From NCBI GenBank assembly GCA_034440635.1, contig JAOTON010001141.1, positions 655,001 to 719,000 on the forward strand: 64,000 nt of DNA, in the 5' to 3' direction. This stretch comes from Lepas anatifera. Taxonomy: Eukaryota; Arthropoda; Thecostraca; Lepadidae. Below are positions 11,221 to 21,200 of the stretch, piece after piece (position 1 is the stretch's first letter; each line of letters starts with the position of its first letter). The notes beneath the pieces were generated by a model. That model was not told the origin of the DNA. It was given only the letters and a program-made list of their open reading frames with translations, and did not search any database. A program made the position numbers and the translations under genes.

Positions 11221-11679
11221 TTAAAGGGAACGTGGCACCTTGGTAAAATCTTGGAATTTTGTGTAATTAGGCGTACTTTTAGCCGAAAATAATGAAACCA
11301 CGCATGATTTTTCTGAAAAATGTACAGCAAGCTCAATGTTTTTATTTTTAAAATACTCCTCTAGAAAAATGAATAAATATCTGCCTCTGGATGATGTCAT
11401 GATCTGGCAACCACTACCATACTCGAAACACTTCAAGGGCTTCGATTGGCTGATGCTCATCGTGATGTCAGCATATGTCGTCACACCAGCAGCTCACAAC
11501 AATGGCCGCCTGGCGAGAGGTACATGAGAGGTACATTTCGGGTAGGTTTTAGTTTTTTTGTCTACGGAAAAATCGAGTTCCAAGACAAATGATATATAGA
11601 GCACCTGGTTTTCCGATTTGCGTTACAACTTGGCTATCTCAGTTAAAATCACGTTCTAAAGGTGCCACATTCCTGTTAA
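11221..11679. mobile_element. 459-bp TTAA-flanked MITE (copy 1)
   Basis: The element starts TTAAAGGGAACGTGGCACC and ends GGTGCCACATTCCTGTTAA, forming inverted repeats with TTAA at both outer edges. The second copy at 48683-49141 has exactly the same length and lies in inverse orientation, with high identity throughout. TTAA flanks are typical of piggyBac-type transposition. No transposase is encoded. Confidence 0.8.
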
Positions 11680-11749
11680 TGGCTTAATGCAAAGCGAGTA
11701 TCTTACTGCGCATTTGTAGCGGTATTTCACTAATTTCCACTAGCATGCT

Positions 11750-12082
11750 TATTATGGGTGAAGCTTGGAATGCTCCAGTTACTATTCTGATAGCGAGATG
11801 ACGGACATATCGATAATCTTTTTCGCGGACTAAGGAGTGGCCTCATACGCAACCCCGGTCTGCGACCTGGGATAACCCCCCACCGGCGCAGGAGAGCCGC
11901 ATGACAATGTGCTGAAATCAGCCATATTTCATTCTCAATGTATCTCTCCATAAGCCTGTAGGTCAGTGCCATCATTCTTTTCTTTGAAATAAATAGTAAA
12001 TATCCCGCAGTCAACCCCGGATTCGACCCACGCACCCCTCGTCACGAGACAGGACCTCTAACCACTAGACCACTGCGCCACA
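11750..12082 (-). mobile_element. tRNA-derived SINE (family C)
   Basis: On the minus strand a tRNA-like head (12082-12013) carries TGGTCTAGTGGTTAGAGG (A box) and GGGTCGAATCC (B box). A body of roughly 250 bases follows. The head could fold as a tRNA, but it lacks a clear acceptor stem and is followed by repeat-like body sequence. I therefore call it a SINE and not a tRNA gene. The 3' boundary is a guess. Confidence 0.5.
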
Positions 12083-12299
12083 CTGTACCGACTCCCACTA
12101 ACCCTACACCTGTGACCCGTCAGGAGGTCACTGGCCGGTATCACGCAATCAAAACGATGCCGTGATCGTGGCGCCGGGTGTTGTGTTCGTACAGAAAAGG
12201 CATGGTATAAAGCTGCTTCTAGAAGACGAACCAAACATTAGATTCGCCTAGAATTACTTGTATCGGCGACCCAGGACCCTAAGCTAGCTTTATGCCAAA

Positions 12300-13254
12300 T
12301 TGCATCCACTTCCATTTATTTTGAGGACTCGAAACCATGGTGAGAAGCAAACATGTTCCGAGAAATTTAGCTCCTTGAAATACCCTTTCGGACGAATTAC
12401 TCGAAAGCCGTTGGAGATAAGTGGGTAGTGTAAATGAATTGAATGACTGCAATTAATTTTCCTATTCAGCCATGTCAATTCTGAGCTTGTGAATGACATG
12501 TGCTCTGAACCGAAAAGCTGCAAATTAAAGGTTTTCTACTAAAATTATATTTCTACATATAAGACAATGAATTTTATTATCACGATATCCATCTCCGAAT
12601 ACTATCAGGCGGAAGCAATGTTCTTTCATTATTTGAAATGAAAAGTCAAATCGGCGCATTGGATCGCGAGAGATTAAGATTTAAATGAAATGAGCAAAAA
12701 TGTAGTCCTCCGGCACAATGGAAAAAACTAGGTCAGAATTTTACGTTTTCCACTGGAAACTATACCTAAGCACAAGAAAATTGACGTAGCTGCCTCCACG
12801 TGGCTGTCTTTAAACTAACTGAAGCGTGCCTTCTGACATTTCGAGCTTACAAGTCGGCTGTCAAATTTCAATATCTTTTTGCATGTACTAGAAATACTGC
12901 GTTTTGGCGTAATAAATATTGTCGGACCAGTTCGAACTTTTTTCTTAGGTGGCCTTGTTGCTTATTCAAAAGGAGGCAAATTTCAAGTTCGTCGCTTAAG
13001 AAATAAAAATGATAAAAATGCAAAATTGAAAACATTTGTTCCAAAATTTCTCAAAAACTATTTTGAATTTAAATTCGGGGCTTTAGTTTGGGCGTCTAGC
13101 GTAAAAGGGCAATCACCCTACACAATTGCAGAGCCCTGGTATCAACTGTCAGAACCGCCAAACGGCCAGAATAGAGCCTCTTGAGAAATCTCAATCCGCT
13201 TCGCTCCATGGATTTCGTCATGCGGCTCTGACACAGCCGTACTCGATCTTCGGA
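12300..13254. other. No gene seen
   Basis: AT-rich sequence with two short overlapping plus-strand open frames (12800-13184) that have no recognisable domain. Nothing else was identified. Confidence 0.35.
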
Positions 13255-13365
13255 CGAATAAGTGATCTATACAGCATAAGAAGCTTATAACGTAGCGTAT
13301 AACAATGAGCGTATAACGTGCGCATAACGTATATATAGGCGATAAGCGTATAACGTGTATAGCAT
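13255..13365 (+). repeat. Short imperfect tandem repeat
   Basis: Five to six imperfect copies of GCGTATAACGT-like words are spaced by 10-25 bases. Confidence 0.6.
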
Positions 13366-13954
13366 GAGAAACATTTCTCTATCTGCACGGTATCTCATCC
13401 TCGTCAACACCTTCAGTATTTTCAGCGTATCGAAACATTTTTTTCGCGGAAATCCTTCAGGTGTGGCACATATGAAAGCTTATCGAGTGTGAGCCTGATA
13501 AATCTGGTTTCTGCTACAACGTCGCTCGGATTTCCGCGAATTTACTAAATCGGGTATTCAGTCTCAATGTCTATTATAAAAGCGCATGCACTATGTCTTT
13601 GAACTTGAAAATTTCAGTCCATTGCATATGATCCATTGCTGCAATGTGTCAAGGTCAAGCTGCAGCCGCCTCTGCGCAGCTGCTGTAGTGGACGCTGTCA
13701 CCCATATTGTGAACTCTTCAACGAAAAGCACATGCCGTATGTTTGCAGGAAGTGTCTGCAATATCATTGGTCATAACTGCAAACAAGGCTATTAAAATCA
13801 CAAAATCCTGGGCTATGCCACTCTGTTGCTGATACAAATCCGATACGACTGAGTTTTCGCGAAATCTAAAATACCTATTTTTCGGAATATTAGAAATAAA
13901 CCACCCCAAGTGGCCTCGCACGCCGAGTCCAAAGAGTTTCTGCAGAACGCCATT

Positions 13955-14059
13955 GGATAGCAAAGGCGCCCCCAAGAGATGATGGCGCCCCCTGGGGAGG
14001 AAGGCGCCCCCTCCAGAAAATCTTGCACCACTTCTCGAAAATGGAATCCGCCGTCTCTG
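13955..14059 (-). repeat. Right terminal region of the giant hAT-like element
   Basis: Three GGCGCCCCC short repeats are followed by CTTGCACCACTTCTCGA and the terminus GGAATCCGCCGTCTCTG. Read on the minus strand this mirrors the opening of the macrosatellite unit at 3324. Confidence 0.75.
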
Positions 14060-14067
14060 CACACTTA
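14060..14067 (+). repeat. Right 8-bp target-site duplication of the giant hAT-like element
   Basis: CACACTTA follows the terminus directly and is identical to 3316-3323. Confidence 0.6.
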
Positions 14068-14998
14068 ATCGGATTGATAGATAATAGCCGTTTTCACACG
14101 AGGAAATAAATGGAACTTAGTTCATACTATTCACCTTCCTACTATTTACCCGGGTGAATAGTAGGAATATGAACTCTCCCGCGGCAGCTCCAGCCTCTTG
14201 ATTCCTCGATGCGGCATCGCATATATCACGCTGGAATAGCTGAAGCAGTTCTTTTATCCGGCGTTACCCTCTCTAGATGCAGCCGCTTTTTCTTGAGGTT
14301 TGTTTGCGATGTCCCAAAATACTTGAGGCACGCAGTGAGTTTTTGCCCGTGATTGCTACTTACGCTAGACGGTAGTTAAATGATGCTTCTGTGTGCCTGC
14401 ACCTGAAAGCTGTTTTAACGTAGGTAGTCGAATGACAAGCTAGCTCTAGTAAAAAGAGATCAATCGGGTCTAAGAAGTCGAAAGATACTTTACTCATGAT
14501 AGCGTTTAGAGTAGAGAAGTGGTATTAAGTGCATTCAGTGCATGTGAGGGATATCAGTCTTTGAACGTGCGATTCTCCAGCATAGGGCACAGTCTACATT
14601 CTATGTACACAGTATATACAGACTATGCAGCTGAAAATAGTCGAACACACATTTTCAATCATATTTAAAACTAAAAACAGCATGCGAGGGTAAGCATGTA
14701 GAAATGTCACGGGCATTTAACGATAAAAAGTCCCACAAAAACAGCAAAAGCACATGGTTTTATCAACGAAGACACTTCTGTTCATAGAAACGCACAATAA
14801 AGAAAATACCTGGTGTCAAAGCATCAGGAGCTGGAGCTTATCAATCACTGATAAGACGCTGGTTATACTGACAGTTTTCAAAACAAACCAGTCAGATTGA
14901 ACGTATAACTGACTATTTCATATCGTACGGCATTAATTTCAATGCTCAATTTTCAGGTCGGATATTTCAGGAGGCTCTCAGCCAGCTGTTGACCCAAG
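14068..14998. other. No feature seen
   Basis: Unique-looking AT-rich sequence without long open frames. Confidence 0.35.
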
Positions 14999-15331
14999 AT
15001 GGCAGTGGCCAGGAGCGGTGATGCGACTAATCCCGCTGTTGATGATGCTGGCCTCACGGTTGGCGCAGCAGCGGTCCCCTATCCACTTTCATCTGGTGTT
15101 GGTATAACTGGTAGCTGTGGAAGGCTGCTTACTGATGAGGCCTCCACCACTGATGGCTTTTGGCGGCCCAGTAATGATGGTTTCAGTCAGGTATAGCAAC
15201 GATTTGGGTGTTAGGCCGTGCCAATTGGTTGAGGATGCTGGTGGTGTTACTGGCTATTACGCTCTACCTAAAAGGAGGGCTTATGAATTATACATGATGA
15301 GGGAGACCCATGAGCGTTGGCGGCGAAACTA
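14999..15331 (+). pseudogene. Unrecognised coding-like remnant
   Basis: An ATG at 14999 opens 65 codons (Ala/Gly/Thr-rich). In the next frame an overlapping segment ends with LPKRRAYELYMMRETHERWR before a stop at about 15330. The two frames together look like one short gene with a frameshift near 15180. I do not recognise the family, and a transposon-derived frame is possible. Confidence 0.25.
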
Positions 15332-18081
15332 GAGGGCACTGGGGCACCGTGTCCCTTTAAATGATTGATTTTACCACCATCCCTATGGCGTTGACTGAAA
15401 AGAAATTAGTTAAAAAGTACACGGTGTCACCCTAAGGTCCGGACCTTCCCCGCCACTGCCTATGAGCGTTGGAAATGTGGAACGAACGCATGCGTCCTCC
15501 AAATTATGAGCCAGGGAGCGTGATCCCCCAATATCGGGACTCAATCTCGGTTTTTTTAATGTTCCCTCCTTTGCCAACGTGGGCCTGTGTAAATATTCCC
15601 AACGTTGGTGCTGGCTTTCTGCCTCTGCAACGCTCCCCGAAATAGCTATTATGTATACGGACTTCGTCTCCCACCTTTCCCCCTCCCAACCCCCTTCAGC
15701 TACGGCCAGGTCGCGGTCTATCCCCACCGACGGAAAACCTGTAGCGGCACCCCCGGGAAGAGTACAGGGCGTGCCGTCCCCGGTGTACCCATCTGTACAC
15801 TGTGTGGACTCCCGTCAGATCGGCAGCCGTGACTGGCCGCCCCGAAACCGTGACCTGGAGTAGTGACTAGCTGCATCGCAGGCGTGACCCAGGCTGCGGA
15901 CATGCTGCTTGGCAGAGGAGGCGTCCTGCAGCATCAGCCAACCAGGTTCTACTTCACTGGCCACATCTACACCTTAAGCCCCTGAAGTTAAAGGTAGCTA
16001 GCAAAGTTCGTAGCCAGTGCTAGTCCAGAACAGCGAAACCACAGGAAATTGAGCATTAGGACAACATGAGGAGGAAACTCACGCTTTAAACCTTAGTGTG
16101 CTCCCATATCAATGCAAAGCCCGTCAGCAAGAAATTGATTTTAGTTGATATAATAGCCTTCTCCTGCTCTGACGTCCATTCTCAAAAAGAGGCTGAAGAG
16201 ACTGGTGTATAATACATTGTGCTTGGGAAGCACTAGATCAACTTTCCTCATTTTTATGAAGTAACGAGCTAACCGTTAGAAATATCTGCCCAATATCAAG
16301 GATATATAGACACATTTTCCTTGACTCCTTTACTTCCTAAATATTTGAGTGTGCATCGCATTACACACCTAAGATCTTTTTCGCCGCTCAAAAATACACC
16401 CGGAGTCGTGACAGATTCGAATGCGGTGGGTAGTTTCCTAGCTTCTCCCAACATTGCACCTAGATCTCCATCTAAGCAGGCATTGCACGTGTAGAAAATT
16501 AAAAATGTTTCCAAAGACGCTTCTGTGTTTGTACGCCACGAAATATTGCTGAAAAAACCTTGTCGTTGTATTTTGTGTAGTTCCAACGTTTTCAGGTCAT
16601 ATATGAGACCTATCAAGGTCACTTTTTTTTCTATTAGTATAGGGTAAAAATGATATACCATCAAAGAGTTCCGGCTAGAAATAATATGATGCAACTCACT
16701 GCACCGTTCTATCTGTCTTAATTCTCAAACAGAAAGGGGGAGCGGAGTCTAATCATCCCTCCCCCGGTAGACCGAGGGTTAAAGGAAAGCCTTAATAGAG
16801 ACATTTTCCGAAAATAAATAACGCTATTTTCTTGGCATGTTACAATACCTACATTGCCTAAGCTGTTGCACGGCTTCTTTAAACAATTTAGAGCAATTAT
16901 GACGTACGTGAGTGACTGTGCGACTTTTGCCAATAAGAATCTAGGAGAATGGAGAGCACACATGTTCTATTGGCTTATAGTGTTGACAATTATAAGTGAC
17001 GGTAAGCCCTCCCCTAATCTGAGTCCACGGCATTTCAAAATTAATTATCAGAGGTACGACGAGCCAGCGGGCGACTGACCTTCGGCGGAGGGCCAGCCCG
17101 CAGACGCCTGCGGTGATCCGGCGTTTTTATTCCTCTCCCAGCCCACCCCCTCGGCGCCCGTCCCGGCGGTAGGCTGAGGCAGCTGCGCGCGTGACACCAA
17201 CAGTGGGATCAATGGCGCGGGCTGACGGTGAAACGCCGAAACTGAAACGCACCCTTTGCGCACGTGCTCCGCAGATTATGACTACATGGGTGAATGCAGC
17301 CGGTGGTCACGAAAATGTTTTGTTCGGGTGGAAGCTGTGCTGAGCTTTTCTGCCTATAAATCCTCTGTATCCGAGGGTTATACGTATAGAAATAAGGTAT
17401 ATTTTTGGTACCTAGGTAGTGTTTGAAGCTTATTTTCTTTCCTACTAACAACATCACAAACTAAATGTGTTGCTACCTGTTTGGGAGAGGAATTACTGAA
17501 ATGTATGAACCAGTTACAGATTTGTGAAAAACCTACGTAAGGGAGAGCTGAGCCCCACGGAATAGCCCATACCCAGCTGAGCTCCTGTGTTTTCTTATTG
17601 AGTAGTTGCAATTCTAAATGAAGGTAGGCGGAGATTGTTCATCATTGTACAAGAAAATTCATTGATTCTAAGTAACTGCTAGATCATTCCAATTATTTGA
17701 TAAAAATGTAAGCAAAGGGTCTTAAAATATAAGCTTTTGCCATAATTTATTTTCAAAATCACCTTATAGCCCACACAGAAAACGCGTGTAACGAAATATA
17801 ATTTTTTCTGGTTTGAACATGTTTGCTTTTAACTCCTCATCCGAATCCTCTTGCAATTTTAGCAGCCTTTGGGAAAAAATAGTAGAATCTGAAAAATACT
17901 CACCGTTTTTTTTTAATAATCATCCAGCATCAACGCGACACACCAACCACAGTGTTTTTGCCGGACACGTCGCATGAAAGATTACAAAATAAGTAGTTTC
18001 AGTCAGTGCGTGTTGTCATGTTTGTTTCCTTGCGACTCGCACTTAATTCGGCAAATAGAAAATAAACGCCGATACACTTAC
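15332..18081. other. Non-coding sequence downstream of Duox exon 5; no exon recognised
   Basis: This is inferred intron 5 of Duox. A solo transposon-like terminus with TTAACCCTCGGTCTACCGGG lies on the minus strand near 16760-16785. The longest open frame (132 codons, minus, 16694-16296) has no recognisable domain. No GDPRTNQNP-type Duox continuation was found. Confidence 0.4.
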
Positions 18082-18283
18082 GATACATGCGCTCGGGAGA
18101 GAGTGTCTTGAAGAGGTGCGGGCTGGGCTTGTTGAGAATGGGCACCCGCTCCAAGTTTCTGGGAGGCATGTCGTGCTTGCCGGTCCTCAGCGTGCCGTTC
18201 TCGAAGGAGCGCATGGTGTTCACCCAGGCCTCGCTGGTGCTGTACACGAAGCTGCCGTCAATCCAGCTGGTCTTCGAGTTGAT
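18082..18283 (-). CDS. Duox: Duox coding exon 5
   Basis: This 202-base exon (phase 0 in, phase 1 out) has a strong acceptor (a pyrimidine run ending CTGCGCAG) and a consensus GTAAGT donor. It encodes [20 protein letters not shown], a short variable stretch, then [10 protein letters not shown] and LSPERMY. SPER is where the next exon of Duox normally continues to a GDPRTNQNP-type motif. I could not find that continuation between here and position 1, so the next intron is probably at least 18 kb long. Confidence 0.93.
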
Positions 18284-21200
18284 CTGCGCAGGGAGGAAAA
18301 AAGACGTCAGTGGGAAGAAATGTTCTGTCAGAGGCGGATCTGGGATTTACAATCGAGAGGGGGCGTATGTCCGCAGGGTGCCATCTGGACCAGCGAGCAC
18401 CACTTGCTGGCAGAAAAACTTGTCAGGTACACGCAGCGCCTTATCGCGTGCGCGTCGACACTCGCATCATGAGGAGGGGGATGAAAACGCAATTTCAGCG
18501 ATGCAATGTTCGCCTCTGAGGGGGAGGGTGGGGCGTGACCATTTCAGGGTGCGCCGAGCGTCAATCGGGGAGAGGCGCAAGTATCTCCTTGCCCACTGGA
18601 TACTCCGGTGTTCTGTTCCTCAATTTCAGCGTAGAGGATATCAAACGATTGCTGATTCAACAGAGACATGTATGTTATCTACTGTAGGTGGCTGATCAGC
18701 ACGAGCCTTGGACATGCAGGTGATAGAATTCATGAGGTGATGTTAGCCCCATTCATCTTTAAATAGCGTTATCACGAATGTTTCCAGTAGAACGAAAAAG
18801 TCTAGGACCGGATGTACATTGTTTACATTTGTTTGTTTACACTGCATTACAACTGACCGAGTGATTATGGCGAGAGCATATAAGCAGTCTTGCTGGAAAC
18901 AATATCAGGTAAGGTAGGAGTTGCATTAGTGCGGAGTGCGGGTGATTTGGCAGCTCTGTCTTCACCTCCAGCTGTAGTGTCGGTGAGGGTGCCCTTCCGA
19001 CCCCACTATCGTCGGCGGCTCCACTTTCGGTGCGTGTAAGGTTGGCCCGGGTCAGGACACTAGCACCCGCTAAACATGGGATCCCGCTGTCGAGGTCTCA
19101 CCGAGTTCAACGGAACCAGAGGCGGGCCCAGGCCGCAGGCCAGGGGGTGCAAACGCAGGCAGGAGAGGGCGGCAGGAAATCCGGTCTACTCTTACAATAT
19201 AAATATAACTTATGGTGGCATGACTGTCTTATTTCGGCTCAGCCAATAACACCACTGGATCTTTCCCTGTGAAGGTACCCAAATCACGTTGAGTCATCAA
19301 TTTCCCCTGCCGTCAAGAGCGTTCGGGTTCAAACTCATGCTCACTTGCAGAACACAAAACCCAAGTATTGCAAATTCACTGCAGTAAATGAGAGAGTCAC
19401 GGTGCTTCCTTTAGAAAGTGTGCAAATGAAACCACATAGATCCGTGCACCTCGTCGATGGCCTCTCAGTAATGAAATTGGGGTTAATTTGTAGCCACAAA
19501 CTCATTGACCCATATACCAAAAATATGCTGCATGCGAAATGACTATTCATGGAATTGATAACATCAATATGGAAATCAATATGTGGTTTGCTTATGTTTA
19601 CTAGGCTGAGGTTTTACGGTACAAAAGTCATCGTGGTAGTCAGCTTAACGCCAACACCAGTCGCGATGATGCTGCAGGTATTATTTGTGCGCCATATAGT
19701 ATTACCCATACAGGGAGAGTCTCTCTAAAAAATATATCCAGAAAGAGGTATTTGAATAACTAGCTCTCACTGTATTTTTTACATCAAATACAAGACTAAA
19801 AGATGCATCAGCAGGCCATCATTACAGCTTATAGACTCGCGAAAAATAATGTAAAGCACTAGTAAGCCATTTTTGTAAGAAACAATTTTGAATGCATTAC
19901 ATTTTACTCAGGCGTCTCCCAGATCGATGTGAAACATAATGAGGGTGGAACTGATCACGGTTGACGGGAAGATGTATGACCGGTATTGTAAAAAAACAGT
20001 TAACCAAACAGCGGTTTCATATTGGCCGGCCAAACAGATTCGTCTTCGTATGAAGACCCATGTTTTGGGTTCTGATCAGTTTTTGCTGAATTCTTATTTC
20101 GGCTTACCATACCCTCATATTTCTGTTTGACCTATCACTGCCTCAGTGTCCGATCGGACCCCCTCGGCTTTTTGAAAATTATTCTGAGGCGATTCAAATG
20201 AGACGCACGTCGCTTTGCAGACTTTCAGGTTGATCAATTTGACAGCTTATATCCAAAAATTAACAGCGGGTCAGCTCAGGTCAACGAGTTACGATGTCAT
20301 TTCTAAACCCATGTAAGGTAATTCTGTTCTTTTAAAATAGGACTGAAAAAAACAGGGTAAAATTCGGTTCAGTTCTAGAAGAGCTAGATCAAGTTTATCA
20401 AAATCATTCCAAGGATCTTAAAACAAAAAATCCATTCGCTCAAACGAATTTACGCTGCCATCCAATTTGGGGTCAGGTCAATGCCAAGGTCACCTGAGGT
20501 CACGAACGGTCACAGTATTTGCATTTTGTTTGTGCCTATAGCGTTGGAGCGAAACAAGATACAGTCTTAAATTTGGTATCATAGTAATGATAATAACTCA
20601 AAAATTTGAATTATATGCAATATGATCATATAATGAAATTATTTGACCTTGACCTTGATTAAAATTAATATTTCAATTCCATACCACATAAAATGTGTAT
20701 TCTTGGGTCAAGATAAACACTTTAATGTTTTTTTCTTTTTTCTAGGCCTTATGGTTTGCGAACTACACAGGATTTGCTAAATGGGCCTAAATCTGACTCC
20801 ATTTTGACCCACTCTGGCATTGCGGGTCAACAGAGATGATTCAAACTCAGCTCCAGATTAGAAAATGGTCAGGCACTTTCAGCACCCTTTCAATTTTATC
20901 CGTATCACTTCCGGTTCCTGAGATTGTAGGGGAGAGGGTCCGATCACACCGCCGGCCCCCAGGTGGTGGTGTGTACGAAAGGTGCCCAGACGGTCCCGGG
21001 GTAAAGAAAATACCCCTTAGCGTACGTAAGCTGTTAAAAAAAACATTTGAATAATTTTCAGTGCAGTGTTGTAAGCAAGTAGTAAAATACCCAGCCATGG
21101 TCAGCTAAGAGCCTACGAACCGACCTGTTCTCGAGGCATGTTGGGGCTCTGGCCGGTCTTGGAGTCGTAGCCGGCGCGGTAGAAGGGCATGTACTTCTCG

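Larger units (their letters stand above)
3324..14059. mobile_element. Giant (10.7 kb) non-autonomous hAT-like transposon
   Basis: The left end reads CAGGGACGGCGGATTCCA. The right end, read on the minus strand, is CAGAGACGGCGGATTCCA, which differs at one base. Both continue into similar subterminal sequence rich in AAGTGGTGCA. Identical octamers CACACTTA abut both ends. CAG-starting inverted repeats with an 8-bp duplication are what hAT elements leave. GGCGCC arrays sit inside both ends. I found no transposase with a hAT catalytic or dimerisation signature, so it would need a transposase supplied in trans. It contains nested SINE, LINE and MITE insertions that account for part of its length. 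The alternative is two independent termini that share an octamer by chance. Confidence 0.6.

Noticed and set aside
12013..12082. Possible functional tRNA gene
   Set aside because: The A and B boxes are present, but the acceptor stem does not pair and a repeat-like body follows, so I call it a SINE.
16296..16694. 132-codon minus frame as a possible Duox exon
   Set aside because: Its translation has none of the expected peroxidase-domain motifs and shows no matching splice sites.
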